A stretch of DNA of 18,780 nucleotides from Myxococcales bacterium (GCA_018970625.1 JAGWVZ010000014.1:1-18780), one strand, 5' to 3'; shown: positions 1 to 8,250, numbered from the stretch's first letter. The notes: generated from the letters alone by a model not told the origin. Numbers and translations: made by a program.

Positions 1-565
1 ACGCAACGTCATCCTGAGCATCGGAAGGTGTACCAAGGTCATTCTCACGGTCAGACACAGGGTCGATGGTAAGACCACCACGGATGTACACCGAGAAGTG
101 CTTGGACAGGAACACTTCGCCGCGGATACCCACCTCGAATGCAAGGTCCATCGCAGACGTAATGATGTCTTCATTGGCGTCGTCAGCGTTCTCGCCGGTA
201 GCCTTGGCACCGATCAGGCCCAGATTCAGTCCACCATAGCCTGCAAGAGTCGCCTGACGGCTGGTGGCGATTCGGTACTCACCCAGCAGGCTGATATCGA
301 AGCGGCTCGCCTGAAGACCCGTCTTGTCGCCGCCATCCGGCTCGGTGCTCTCCGAGTTCAGGTTGCCACCAAAGGTCAGCTGCAGGCCTAGCGCCTCGGT
401 AATGTAGTAGCGAAGACCAAGGCCTGTGGAGTTGGCGATGGTCGAGTCAACACCCACCGCGAACGTGCCTTCCTTGTTCGAGAAGGCGTCTTCGTCGGCA
501 AACGCAGTGCCAGCGAAAGCGGTGGTAGCAGCGAGGGCGAGCGCGGGTACAAAAATGCGATTCAT
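1..565 (-). CDS. Outer-membrane beta-barrel-like protein, 5' part (3' end outside window)
   Basis: About 188 codons are visible, starting at the ATG at 565, and the frame is still open at the window edge. A well placed TAGGAG ribosome site precedes this ATG. The N-terminus is a clear Sec signal peptide (MNRIFVPALALAATTAFAG, then TAFA) with cleavage likely after about residue 23, before DEDAF. The mature part has alternating polar and hydrophobic, Gly- and aromatic-containing stretches (GLGLRYYITEALGLQLTFGG; SVYIRGGLTIDP) separated by acidic turns. This is typical of small outer-membrane barrels of the OmpA/OmpW-like or DUF3575 kind. No catalytic motif is visible. The function (porin, structural or adhesion) cannot be told from this part. 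Translation was done by hand on the minus strand. Confidence 0.75.
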   Translation of the reverse strand, partial: MNRIFVPALALAATTAFAGTAFADEDAFSNKEGTFAVGVDSTIANSTGLGLRYYITEALGLQLTFGGNLNSESTEPDGGDKTGLQASRFDISLLGEYRIATSRQATLAGYGGLNLGLIGAKATGENADDANEDIITSAMDLAFEVGIRGEVFLSKHFSVYIRGGLTIDPVSDRENDLGTPSDAQDDVA

Positions 566-714
566 GTCAGACTCCTACACGTTGAGGATGTACACGGAAG
601 GCCACCCACATGGCACCTTCCCGACGGACGGTACCTGACTCATAGACGCCGCGATCCACGCACGCAAATATTTCTGACCGATTTTTTTCGACCCCTCCGG
701 CTGCCCGTCAAACT

Positions 715-726
715 GACCAATCGGTC
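715..726. promoter_or_regulatory. TetR-type operator-like palindrome upstream of the barrel gene
   Basis: The bases GACCAATCGGTC form an imperfect palindrome (10 of 12 positions symmetric), extending to 14 of 18 with flanks. TetR-family repressors such as the NemR/AcrR type commonly bind GACC-N4-GGTC sites. On the minus strand it lies just downstream of TATATA (728-733), a possible -10 element for the barrel gene that starts at 565. No TetR gene is in the window, so the regulator is unknown. The roughly 245 bases between 566 and 811 hold no other gene that I can support. Confidence 0.35.
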
Positions 727-786
727 CGTATATAACTGAAATGATGGCAAAACCAGGGAGCGGCGTCACTTCTGCTCCTTCACCAT

Positions 787-810
787 GGCACCTGCCGCGC
801 GTCAGGTGCC
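787..810 (-). terminator. GC-rich hairpin directly after the stop of the 812-2248 gene
   Basis: GGCACCTG (787-794) and CAGGTGCC (803-810) form a perfect 8-bp stem with an 8-base loop. The hairpin begins one base after the stop codon of the minus-strand membrane protein. There is no T-tract after it, so it may be a weak terminator or an mRNA-stabilising 3' hairpin rather than a classical intrinsic terminator. Confidence 0.45.
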
Positions 811-811
811 T

Positions 812-2248
812 TCACTCGCGCAATGCACCCCTTCCCGTTATCAGTCTGTTCCCTGTAGCATCGACACCTGGCACCCTCTGAAAAGGCACCCACTCGACTC
901 GCAGCCATACCGGCACCGCCGACGCCGACCAGATGGGAACCTTCCGGGCTCCCCACAGCGGTGCAAGCGCGGCCGCTGGCTCGTCATCCAGCACCAGACA
1001 GTGCAGCCCTTCCCGCTCAATCACCACGTCAAACTCCTCAAACATATCGCGTGTCAGACGCGGATGCAGCAGGTCGCGCCACGCGACTGATCCACCTCGC
1101 ACGCCGTGAAGCACGGACAGCGTCGCCGCACCGACCCGCGCAGCTCGTATCGAGCCACTGCCCTGAGACCTCAACCGACGTATCCCATCCAGAGTCGCCG
1201 CTGCCTGTATCAGCTGTTCAGGATTCCCCGCCTGCGCCGGATACATCAGTGCCCAATTCAACACGTCACCCATGGTCGCCGGCAGCGTCTCTCGCGTGTG
1301 CCCGATATCCAACAACGCCCTGCACATGCGTAATAACGCAACCAGATCAAGCACATGAGGCACCGCCGAACGCACCAGACCCGGGTCATTCGTTCGCAGG
1401 TCCTCGAGCCAGGCCTCGACCTCGCGCATACGCAACGGCTCGGGAAAAAACGGAGAGGTCGCCGTTTCCACCCTGCTCACCTCGCTCGACTGCACCTCCC
1501 GATGCAGGGCGCCCTCGACTTCGCGGCTGACGCGCCACCACCACGGCGCCGCAAAGGTGACCTGCACGAGCAGGGCGGCGGCGGTTCTGGTAGCGGCGTC
1601 CAGTACAGCACTCCCGTGAATCAGCCAGCCCACTCCGCAGACAATCCCCGCACCACCCAACAACCCCAGCTCCAGCGTCAACCAGCGAATACGACCTTCC
1701 AGAGCACCCATCCGGCGAGCCTCTGCCTCAAGCGCCTCGCGGCGCCGACGCATTCCGAGCTCGGAAAGCTGCCCTGCCCGCCACTCGGCCTCGATGCTCA
1801 TCTGTCGCCCGGGCCATGCGTCCAGAAAAAACCGGGTACACACCTCGGCTGCTCTCGCCGTCCCCTTACCAAGCAGCAGACCGGCGCCCACCAACAACAG
1901 CAGCGCACCCACAATGCCTCCCCACTCCAGTGTGCGAAGCGGCATCGCCAGCCACGCGATACTCCACGGCACCTGACCCGAGGCCGTCACCGTCGCGACC
2001 AGAGCGGCCGCCCAACCCAGCCGCAGCGCACCAGCCAGAGAGAGACCAGCGAGACGATCGACGTTCCATGCGCCGGCGGTCTCTTGCAGCGAGACGGGAT
2101 CCGGTTCTCTCCATGCCAGCAGCGCGGGTGCGAGGAGCGCGAGCTCCAGCCCCGGCGAAGGCACCGGAAGTGAGAGGGCGAGCGCGACTCCGACCAGCCA
2201 AAGCAGCGCGGCCGTCATCGTAAGCGACTGACGAATCGATGTGTTCAT
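812..2248 (-). CDS. Unrecognised multi-pass membrane protein with soluble C-terminal half
   Basis: About 478 residues from the ATG at 2248 (MNTSIRQSLT). This start is chosen because GGGGA lies about 6 bases upstream. The longer reading to 2410 would run through the terminator at 2316-2355 and into arsC. Hydrophobic segments lie at roughly residues 11-29, 34-46, 70-89, 107-126, 190-211 and 222-238. Between the fourth and fifth is an Arg/Glu-rich, probably coiled-coil stretch (about 158-188). The remaining ~240 residues look cytosolic and helical. No family motif is recognised. It sits after the ars operon but is separated from it by a strong terminator, so it is probably transcribed independently. 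Function unknown; the existence of the gene is well supported by uninterrupted length and membrane pattern. Confidence 0.65.
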   Translation of the reverse strand: MNTSIRQSLTMTAALLWLVGVALALSLPVPSPGLELALLAPALLAWREPDPVSLQETAGAWNVDRLAGLSLAGALRLGWAAALVATVTASGQVPWSIAWLAMPLRTLEWGGIVGALLLLVGAGLLLGKGTARAAEVCTRFFLDAWPGRQMSIEAEWRAGQLSELGMRRRREALEAEARRMGALEGRIRWLTLELGLLGGAGIVCGVGWLIHGSAVLDAATRTAAALLVQVTFAAPWWWRVSREVEGALHREVQSSEVSRVETATSPFFPEPLRMREVEAWLEDLRTNDPGLVRSAVPHVLDLVALLRMCRALLDIGHTRETLPATMGDVLNWALMYPAQAGNPEQLIQAAATLDGIRRLRSQGSGSIRAARVGAATLSVLHGVRGGSVAWRDLLHPRLTRDMFEEFDVVIEREGLHCLVLDDEPAAALAPLWGARKVPIWSASAVPVWLRVEWVPFQRVPGVDATGNRLITGRGALRE

Positions 2249-2315
2249 GTCCATTCCCCGGGTTTGTGCGTGAGTGCATGAATGCCTCGTCGACAACTTC
2301 GGAGATTCGTTGCGT

Positions 2316-2355
2316 AAAAAACGACATGCGCGCCGGGCAGCATGTCGATTTTTTC
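2316..2355 (-). terminator. Strong intrinsic terminator after arsC (bidirectional shape)
   Basis: An 8-bp perfect stem, CGACATGC (2322-2329) with GCATGTCG (2340-2347), is flanked by A6 on one side and ATTTTTT on the other, with a 10-base loop. It lies 11 bases past the arsC stop, so on the minus strand it reads stem-loop followed by a run of T. The A-run on the other arm would allow function in both directions. Confidence 0.9.
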
Positions 2356-2366
2356 TCAACGGCGGA

Positions 2367-2816
2367 TCATTCCACCCGCTCGGCGGCCGCGAGGGCCTGC
2401 AGTCGCGCATGTATCTCGTCGCGCGCCACGCGAAAATGCTGCAGACGCTCGTCGTCCGTCAGCACCTCGTGCTTGCGATCGGGGTCAGGCAGCGGCCAGT
2501 GCAGACGACGAGCAGCACCCAGAAACACCGGGCACACCTCTTCCGCACACAGCGTAATCACCAGGTCCACCGAAGCAGGATCAATGGTCTGAACCGACTT
2601 CGATACATGTGACGTCAGGTCGTAGCCCAGCTCAGCCATCGCCTTCACCGCCCACGGGTTCACCGACGATGGCATGGAACCAGCCGATTGCACTCGCACG
2701 GTGTCACCAAACACCAGTCGAGCCAGCGCATGCGCCATCTGCGACCTCGCCGAGTTTGCGACACACAGAAACAACACACCAGAGAAAGGAAAAGCGGCGA
2801 CAGACATGACCTTCAC
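2367..2816 (-). CDS. arsC: Arsenate reductase, low-molecular-weight phosphatase fold (thioredoxin-type)
   Basis: 149 residues. It reduces arsenate to arsenite in the cytoplasm for export by Acr3. The phosphatase P-loop C-x5-R-S is present as CVANSARS (Cys18, Arg24), and the DP of the acid loop is seen in HWPLPDP (about 106-112). Two further cysteines, Cys90 and Cys95 in TLCAEEVCP, match the redox cysteines of thioredoxin-coupled ArsC, here spaced by four residues. The GTG at 2816 overlaps the acr3 stop (GTGA), which implies translational coupling. An ATG three codons later (2807), just after GAAGG, is an equally possible start. Last gene of the ars operon, followed by a strong terminator. Confidence 0.92.
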   Translation of the reverse strand: MKVMSVAAFPFSGVLFLCVANSARSQMAHALARLVFGDTVRVQSAGSMPSSVNPWAVKAMAELGYDLTSHVSKSVQTIDPASVDLVITLCAEEVCPVFLGAARRLHWPLPDPDRKHEVLTDDERLQHFRVARDEIHARLQALAAAERVE

Positions 2817-3838
2817 GAAGCAGAAGTGGACTCAGCCGGAAACCACGAGCGGGTGCGATTCGCAAACGCGACCAGCGAGAGCATGACCGGCACTTCGATC
2901 AGAACCCCCACCACGGTCGCCAGCGCTGCGCCCGAAGACAGACCAAACAGACTGATGGCCACTGCGACAGCGAGCTCAAAGAAGTTCGATGTACCAATCA
3001 TGGCCGCCGGCGCGGCGATATCGAACGGCAGACGCAACCATCGGGCTCCCGCATAGGCGATCGCAAAAATCCCGTAGCTCTGTATCAGCAGGGGCACCGC
3101 AATCAACGCGACCCGTTGCGGTTGTGCCGTGATCGTCTCGGCCTGAAATCCAAACAACAGCACGACCGTCGCCAGCAGACCAAGCATGGAACCGGGCTTC
3201 AATCGCTGTTCAAGCGCCGAGAGCCGCTGCGCCGAAAACAGTCGCCGCGTCAGAATTCCAGCAGCGAGCGGCACCACGACGAACATCACCGTCGATGCAA
3301 TCAGCGTCTCCCAGGGCACCGTGATCTCGCTGACCCCAAGCAGGAATCCGGCGATAGGCGCGAAGGCGAAGACCATGATGAGATCGTTCACCGAGACCTG
3401 TACCAGCGTATAGTTGGCGTTACCGTTGGTCAGGTGACTCCACACAAATACCATGGCCGTGCAGGGTGCCACACCCAGAAGAATCATGCCGGCGATATAC
3501 TCGCTCGCGTCCGCCTCAGGAACGTACGCGGCAAAAAGATGTCGGAAGAACAAAATCCCCAGGGCGGCCATGGTAAACGGCTTGATCAGCCAGTTCACCA
3601 CCAGCGTCAGCGCCAGCCCTTTGGGCTTCTTCCCCACATCGCGCAGGCACGACGGGTCCACCTTGAGCATCATGGGATACACCATGAGCCAGATGAGCGC
3701 GGCCACCACCAGATTCACACGCGCAATCTCCATGCGTGCAACGGCCTTAAACGCTTCAGGTACTGCCAGGCCAAGGCCCACGCCCACAGCGATCGCGAGC
3801 GCTACCCAGACCGACAAAAACCGTTCAAAGTTCCCCAT
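2813..3838 (-). CDS. acr3: Arsenite efflux transporter, ACR3 family
   Basis: 341 residues, the normal length for ACR3 permeases of the bile acid/sodium symporter superfamily, with about ten hydrophobic segments throughout. It extrudes arsenite across the inner membrane using the proton-motive force. The conserved [13 protein letters not shown] segment supplies the essential cysteine (Cys126), and the late [10 protein letters not shown] segment supplies the conserved glutamate (about Glu315). The [16 protein letters not shown] motif is also typical. The ATG at 3838 begins three bases after the stop of the OsmC-like gene, and its own stop overlaps the arsC start. Confidence 0.95.
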   Translation of the reverse strand: MGNFERFLSVWVALAIAVGVGLGLAVPEAFKAVARMEIARVNLVVAALIWLMVYPMMLKVDPSCLRDVGKKPKGLALTLVVNWLIKPFTMAALGILFFRHLFAAYVPEADASEYIAGMILLGVAPCTAMVFVWSHLTNGNANYTLVQVSVNDLIMVFAFAPIAGFLLGVSEITVPWETLIASTVMFVVVPLAAGILTRRLFSAQRLSALEQRLKPGSMLGLLATVVLLFGFQAETITAQPQRVALIAVPLLIQSYGIFAIAYAGARWLRLPFDIAAPAAMIGTSNFFELAVAVAISLFGLSSGAALATVVGVLIEVPVMLSLVAFANRTRSWFPAESTSAS

Positions 3839-3841
3839 TTC

Positions 3842-4294
3842 TTACTGCTCCACGGCGGCATCCACCGCCTCGGTAACGCCGGCCGCCCGTTCGGCGAACA
3901 GCTCGCCCTTCAGGTCACACGCGAGCGCCAGCGTGTTGCTGATGGTTCCGAATTTTCGGATATTCCGGTGCATCAGCTGACAGCGAGCCACGCTCTCCTC
4001 GGTGTGCAGATGCAGCGCATAACGAGCCTGAATAATACGCGGCGGGCTGTCCTGTCGCTCCAGCTCGACACTGACTTCCGCCCTGCTCCACGTGAAGTGC
4101 AGCGTCTGCGAAAAGCGTTCCACGTTTTTTAGTACGCAGGCCGCCAGCGCGCTCGCCAGAAGATGCGCCGGCCCGGGGATGGCGTCTCCCATCTCTGCAC
4201 TGCCATCAAATGGGATGTCCTGCTGCAGCGCATGGACGACCGCAACGCCGCCTGGCTGGTTGGTGCCCTGCACCTGGTAAAGCCGATTTGTCAT
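3842..4294 (-). CDS. OsmC-like protein within the ars operon
   Basis: 150 residues with the OsmC/Ohr fold pattern: an N-terminal strand region, then a helix with the peroxidatic-type cysteine (LASALAACVLKNVERF, Cys53) and a second long helix. OsmC/Ohr proteins reduce organic hydroperoxides using two cysteines. Here the usual C-P-x-S-x-A-L position reads GTISNTL, so the resolving cysteine appears replaced by Gly116; other cysteines are Cys105 and Cys126. The catalytic mechanism is therefore doubtful. The ATG at 4294 has GGAG seven bases upstream. It lies between arsR (33-base gap) and acr3 (3-base gap), so it is an operon member, perhaps handling oxidative damage or binding thiols during arsenic stress. 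Confidence 0.8.
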   Translation of the reverse strand: MTNRLYQVQGTNQPGGVAVVHALQQDIPFDGSAEMGDAIPGPAHLLASALAACVLKNVERFSQTLHFTWSRAEVSVELERQDSPPRIIQARYALHLHTEESVARCQLMHRNIRKFGTISNTLALACDLKGELFAERAAGVTEAVDAAVEQ

Positions 4295-4327
4295 ACCTGA
4301 CTCCGGTGGTTTGGTGAACGCTGGAGC

Positions 4328-4723
4328 TCAGAGCGCCGCAATCAGCGCCCGAAGCTGTTCAATCGCTGCTGGTTCAACGCAGTAACAAACCCGCGGCCCG
4401 TCAATAGCACCTCGAATCAGGCCGGCGTCCTTCAACTGTTTCAGGTGCTGCGAGACGGTTGACTGTGCGAGCGGGAGCTCGTCGACGATTTCTCCGCAGA
4501 CGCACGCCTCGCGTCGCAGCAGCAGACGAATGATTGCCACCCGCGCCTGATGTCCTAACGCCCTGGCATAGCGGGCCAGCTGCTCATTGGCGGCGCTCTC
4601 GTCCACAGGTTCCGACGCAGACATGACAGGCGGAGGGCAACAGGGCGAGTCGCCTGTCACCTCTGGACAGCACGACTCGGCACGGACTGCAGGCGTGCCA
4701 TTGGTGATTCGTATCGTGGACAT
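4328..4723 (-). CDS. arsR: ArsR-family metalloid-responsive repressor with Cys-rich N-terminal extension
   Basis: 131 residues. Winged-helix repressor of the SmtB/ArsR family that should release DNA when arsenite binds. The DNA-recognition helix is seen in [21 protein letters not shown], preceded by the arsenic-binding CVC motif (Cys74, Cys76). A further CYC pair is at Cys113/Cys115 in the wing region. About 40 residues precede the core domain and hold two CC doublets (Cys18-19, Cys28-29), which is unusual. The long start is supported by an AGGA site eight bases before the ATG at 4723; the internal ATG (Met34) has no ribosome site. First gene of the operon, facing the palindrome at 4743-4766. 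Confidence 0.93.
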   Translation of the reverse strand: MSTIRITNGTPAVRAESCCPEVTGDSPCCPPPVMSASEPVDESAANEQLARYARALGHQARVAIIRLLLRREACVCGEIVDELPLAQSTVSQHLKQLKDAGLIRGAIDGPRVCYCVEPAAIEQLRALIAAL

Positions 4724-4742
4724 CGCGGGTATCCTGATAAAC

Positions 4743-4766
4743 GTTCATCGTCGATATACGATGAAC
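4743..4766. promoter_or_regulatory. Inverted repeat, probable ArsR operator
   Basis: GTTCATCGT (4743-4751) and ACGATGAAC (4758-4766) are exact 9-bp inverted arms around a 6-base spacer. The repeat is 20 bases upstream of the arsR start, in the intergenic region between arsR and the divergent DoxX-like gene. ArsR proteins bind such AT-containing inverted repeats overlapping their own promoter, so autoregulation is likely. Exact -35/-10 boxes on the minus strand were not clear to me. Confidence 0.75.
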
Positions 4767-4835
4767 ATATCTTCCCCCGGTTGACCAGCATTCTGATACG
4801 TATGTTGTGCCCGTTTCCCTTCACCGTGCAGGCTC

Positions 4836-5231
4836 ATGACGATCGTTCGCTCTGTCTTGCGATGGCTTGCCGTCGTCGCCTTTGTTCTGGTCGGCATCGC
4901 CCACTTTGTGTTCGAAGACTTCTTCTTGTCGATTATGCCGCCCTGGATTCCGTTTCACAGGGCGTGCGTGCTGCTGAGCGGGGTCGCCGAGATCGCGGGC
5001 GGCCTGGGACTCATACTGGAGCGCACGCGGCGGGCGGCAGCGTGGGGTCTGCTGGCGCTCCTTGTTGCGGTGTTTCCGGCGAACCTGTGGATGGCATTCA
5101 CCGGGACCTGCCCCCAGGGGCTGGAATGCACACCTCTGGGCCTGTGGATGCGCCTGCCATTCCAGCTGGTATTTGCCGTGTGGATTGGGTTTGTCGGGCT
5201 CTCAAGCGGCGCCACGCAACGCTTGCGTTGA
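4836..5231 (+). CDS. DoxX-like small integral membrane protein
   Basis: 131 residues with four hydrophobic segments at about 8-24, 44-60, 68-87 and 108-125. Motifs such as GIAHFVFEDFFLSIMPPW, LLSGVAEIAGGLGLI and VFPANLWMAF match the DoxX/DoxD family of inner-membrane proteins. These are often linked with oxidative or sulfur stress, but their reaction is poorly defined. It is transcribed divergently from the ars operon and shares its control region, so ArsR might also influence it; that is inference. The ATG at 4836 has AGG just upstream. A hairpin starts at the stop codon. Confidence 0.8.
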   Translation: MTIVRSVLRWLAVVAFVLVGIAHFVFEDFFLSIMPPWIPFHRACVLLSGVAEIAGGLGLILERTRRAAAWGLLALLVAVFPANLWMAFTGTCPQGLECTPLGLWMRLPFQLVFAVWIGFVGLSSGATQRLR

Positions 5232-5286
5232 GCGAGCCAAGCAGACAGTATACCGGTCTTGCGTCGCGTTTGTGGCTCGCCTTTTA
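5232..5286 (+). terminator. Terminator-like long hairpin after the DoxX-like gene
   Basis: GCGAGCCA (5232-5239) pairs perfectly with TGGCTCGC (5273-5280), followed by CTTTTAA. The stem begins directly after the TGA of the DoxX-like gene. The 33-base loop is longer than usual for an intrinsic terminator, so the efficiency is uncertain. Confidence 0.55.
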
Positions 5287-5308
5287 ACCCCACTCCCCGG
5301 AGTTCCCT

Positions 5309-5596
5309 GTGGCAGATGTTTTTGTAAAGGAATCCCACAAGCTCGGCACCGCAACCGCGATTCAGCGTCTCGCATCGTTTGAGGGCATGCTGGCGAAGTA
5401 TGGCATCAAGCCGGCGTGGAAGGGTAATCGCGCGGACATTAACGGCACCGGCGTAAAAGGCTCGATCACGGTGACCGACACCGACGCGACCGTGGAATTG
5501 TCACTTGGCATGCTGGCGCGCGCGGCGGGCATCAAGGCTGACAAGCTGACGGAGTCGATTCGTAAGCGCGTGCGCGAGGCGTTCGACGCTGCGTAG
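5309..5596 (+). CDS. Polyhydroxyalkanoic acid system family protein
   Basis: 95 residues from a GTG start at 5309 with GGAG six bases upstream. The sequence pattern (MADVFVKESHKLGTATA, then a Lys-rich W-K-G core, GVKGSITVTD, and a hydrophobic LSLGMLARAA run before a basic C-terminal helix) matches the small PHA-granule-region family (PF09650-type). These proteins are found near PHA synthesis genes, but here no PHA gene is adjacent. Many members occur alone in proteobacteria and their biochemical role is not settled. It lies about 140 bases before the RNA helicase, in the same direction. Confidence 0.8.
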   Translation: MADVFVKESHKLGTATAIQRLASFEGMLAKYGIKPAWKGNRADINGTGVKGSITVTDTDATVELSLGMLARAAGIKADKLTESIRKRVREAFDAA

Positions 5597-5739
5597 CGCG
5601 GTTCTTCGACAGGCTGGCGGGGACCCGAAAACAGGAATCATTGCTGGACTTGGCCACCACAGGTGGTAGGCACTTCGCGCCCTCGCTCCCGGCTGTACCT
5701 TCTGGTCGGCCCGTTCCCTTTGCCCAGTGCCGGTATCCC

Positions 5740-7665
5740 ATGTCCGATTCGAACGCCCCTGTGACCTTTGCTACGATGGGGCTGTTGCCTGCCATTATCG
5801 AAACACTCAACGAGCTCGACTACGAAACGCCCACCCCCGTTCAGACGCAGACCATCCCGTTGCTCCTCTCGGGGCGCGACGTCATTGGTCAGGCGCAGAC
5901 GGGCTCTGGCAAAACGGCTGCCTTCTCGCTCCCCATCCTCAGCCGTCTCAAGCCCGGCCAGCATGGGGTGCAGGCCCTCATCATGACGCCCACCCGGGAG
6001 CTCGCCCTTCAGGTGGCCAGCGCCATGGAGACCTACGCGCAGCGTTTGCGCGGGGTCAAGGTCGCCGCCGTCTATGGTGGAGCACCGATGGACCCGCAGA
6101 TTCGCGCCCTGCACCGCGGCGTCGATATCGTCGTCGGCACCCCGGGCCGCATCATCGACCACCTTGAACGTGGAACCCTTAAACTCGAGAACGTACACTT
6201 CGCCGTGCTCGATGAAGCGGATCAGATGCTCAAAATGGGCTTCATCGAGGACGTCGAACACATTCTGTCGCATATCCCGACCGATTCACAGCGCGCCCTC
6301 TTCTCCGCTACCATGCCCGATCCCATCTATCGGATCGCCAAAAAATCGCTCCGCGAACCGGCCACCATCGACATCGAGTCCTCGGCAGAGACCATGCCGA
6401 GCATTGAGCAGCGTGTCATTCGCACCACGGAACGCGAGAAAATCGCCGCCCTGACCCGACTGCTCGAGACCGAATCCTTCGATGCCGCAATCATCTTTGC
6501 CCGCACGCAAGCCCGAGCCGCCGAGGTCGCCGAGAGTCTCATCACGCTCGGTTTCACCGCCGAGCCGCTGCACGGTGGCCTGAATCAGGCCATGCGCGAG
6601 CGGGTCATCTCCCGGCTTCGTTCGGGCGCCCTGCGCATCGTCGTCGCCACCGACGTCGCCGCCCGCGGCATTGACGTGGACCGCATCACCCATGTCATCA
6701 ACTTCGATATCCCATTCGATGTCGAATCGTATGTCCACCGCATCGGTCGCACCGGCCGCGCCGGCCGCGAAGGCATCGCCTACCTGCTGGTGAATCCGCC
6801 CGAGCGGCGCATGCTCATGTCGATCGAGCGCTTCATCAATCAGCGCCTGACCATCGTCGACCTGCCGGGACCTGCCGACGTCGCTCGTGCGCGCGAAGAA
6901 GCATTTCGCGCACGCATCGTCGAAGCCCAGAACGACAAAGACATGGATTTCTATGCCAGCGTCGTAACCCGATGGGCCGAACAGCTTGAGCTTGACCCCG
7001 TGCGCATCGCCGCCGCCGCGATTCGCCTGGCGACCGGTGAAAAATCATTCGTTCCGCCGCCACCGGCACCCGCGCGCGTGGTCCATCCGAACCGTGCCTA
7101 CAACGAGGCACCTCCCGCACGCGGGTTCAAGGATAGCCCTCCACCCCGGGACCGACGCGAAGCGCCGCAGGAGCGCCGCCCGGTCGGCCGTCTGGATGAC
7201 CTCGACACACGACCTGTGCAGGGCGGTCGTTCGTTCGACGAGCGCCCCTATGACTCACCGCCACCTTCGTTCGACCGGGGACCGCGGCGCAGCGGCGAAG
7301 TCGAACCCGGAATGGTCCGGATTTTCCTGAGCGCAGGCCGGCAGAACGGTGTGCGCCCCCAGGAAGTCGTCGCTGCCATTGCCGGGCAATCCGGCATCAC
7401 CGGCCGCGATATCGGCTACATCGATATCCATGACCGTGCCACCTACGTCGATATCCGACAGGATGTGGTCGACAACGTCGTTGGGCTCGAGCAGATCGAC
7501 ATCGGAAACCGCCGCGCTGTCATCCGTGTGGCGCGGCCCGACTCGCCACCACCGCAGTCCGACCGGCGTGCGGGTGGCCCCCCGCCCAGATTTGGGAACG
7601 GCGGACCTCGCGGTGGCTCGCGCGGTGGCTACAACGACGCACGCGGACCGCGCAGCCGTCGCTGA
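5740..7665 (+). CDS. deaD: DEAD-box ATP-dependent RNA helicase, CsdA/DeaD-like
   Basis: About 641 residues from the ATG at 5740. All helicase motifs are present: Q motif (F10 to Q35 region), Walker A AQTGSGKT (52-59), PTRELAL, GTPGR, DEAD (158-161), SAT (189-191), ARGIDV and HRIGRTGRAG. After the helicase core comes a Pro/Arg-rich linker, then a DbpA/CsdA-type RRM-like domain (about 521-595, VRIFLSAGRQNGVRP onward), then an RGG-rich tail. Such enzymes unwind structured RNA in ribosome assembly, mRNA decay and cold adaptation. No good ribosome site precedes this ATG. An in-frame TTG at 5641 with AGGA four bases upstream would add 33 residues, but these look unconserved. The 143-base leader is otherwise without a gene. 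Confidence 0.93.
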   Translation: MSDSNAPVTFATMGLLPAIIETLNELDYETPTPVQTQTIPLLLSGRDVIGQAQTGSGKTAAFSLPILSRLKPGQHGVQALIMTPTRELALQVASAMETYAQRLRGVKVAAVYGGAPMDPQIRALHRGVDIVVGTPGRIIDHLERGTLKLENVHFAVLDEADQMLKMGFIEDVEHILSHIPTDSQRALFSATMPDPIYRIAKKSLREPATIDIESSAETMPSIEQRVIRTTEREKIAALTRLLETESFDAAIIFARTQARAAEVAESLITLGFTAEPLHGGLNQAMRERVISRLRSGALRIVVATDVAARGIDVDRITHVINFDIPFDVESYVHRIGRTGRAGREGIAYLLVNPPERRMLMSIERFINQRLTIVDLPGPADVARAREEAFRARIVEAQNDKDMDFYASVVTRWAEQLELDPVRIAAAAIRLATGEKSFVPPPPAPARVVHPNRAYNEAPPARGFKDSPPPRDRREAPQERRPVGRLDDLDTRPVQGGRSFDERPYDSPPPSFDRGPRRSGEVEPGMVRIFLSAGRQNGVRPQEVVAAIAGQSGITGRDIGYIDIHDRATYVDIRQDVVDNVVGLEQIDIGNRRAVIRVARPDSPPPQSDRRAGGPPPRFGNGGPRGGSRGGYNDARGPRSRR

Positions 7666-7830
7666 CAACTGCGCCTGGCAAGCGCGCGGGCCCTTCCGTT
7701 ACCTGGCAGCGCCCCGCTGATCCCACGCACCACAGCAAACTGGTAAATCACACCCGCGAACCGGCACGCCGCACCGTTTGCCTGTGTGGCGTACGCCCGA
7801 TTGGCGACGCCCCTCATCGCCTCCGAACCA

Positions 7831-8250
7831 CTACCACGTGCCCGTATTGGGCATGCTGAGCCATGGTTCCGCAGGTGGTAGCGCAGGGCCGTCCTGCAAA
7901 AGCTCGACCGAGATGTCATCCGGCGAACGTACGAACGCCATTCGTCCATCGCGAGGCGGACGAAGGATGGTAACGCCCATGGACTGTAGTCTTGCGCAGG
8001 TGTCGTAGATGTTGGGTACAGCGAAGGCCAGATGCCCAAAGTTTCGGCCGACGCTGTACGGCTCCGTCTGATCCCAGTTATGGGTCAACTCGACTTCCGG
8101 TTGACCAGGCGCTGTGGCCAGAAAAACCAGCGTAAACCGGCCAGATTCATAATGAGAACGTCGGGTCTCGACCAGACCGAGCTTGTTCACAAAGAATTCG
8201 AGCGCGGCGTCGAGGTCGCGAACGCGCACCATCGTATGCAGAAATCGCAT
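7831..8250 (-). CDS. gloA: Lactoylglutathione lyase (glyoxalase I)
   Basis: 139 residues from the ATG at 8250 ([10 protein letters not shown]), preceded by CGGA; a TTG two codons earlier is also in frame but less likely. It isomerises the methylglyoxal-glutathione hemithioacetal to S-lactoylglutathione in the cytoplasm. With this start the first metal ligand falls at His5, as in E. coli GloA. The others are Glu54 (VELTHNW), His73 (FGHLAFAV) and Glu116 (ISVELLQ). The two VOC half-domains are complete and the length is normal. It converges on the RNA helicase and diverges from the Cys-rich gene. Confidence 0.93.
   Translation of the reverse strand: MRFLHTMVRVRDLDAALEFFVNKLGLVETRRSHYESGRFTLVFLATAPGQPEVELTHNWDQTEPYSVGRNFGHLAFAVPNIYDTCARLQSMGVTILRPPRDGRMAFVRSPDDISVELLQDGPALPPAEPWLSMPNTGTW

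Noticed and set aside
575..769. Minus-strand 64-residue open frame upstream of the barrel gene
   Set aside because: It covers the probable promoter and operator and shows no domain; likely leader DNA.
1355..2173. Plus-strand open frame of 272 residues
   Set aside because: Arg/His/Pro/Gln-rich shadow of the minus-strand membrane protein; no ribosome site or domain.
2249..2410. Upstream extension of the 812-2248 membrane protein
   Set aside because: It would cross a strong terminator and overlap arsC, and it lacks a ribosome site; the ATG at 2248 is better placed.
5638..6273. Minus-strand open frame of 211 residues opposite the RNA helicase
   Set aside because: Asp/His/Arg-rich antisense shadow; the plus strand carries all DEAD-box motifs.
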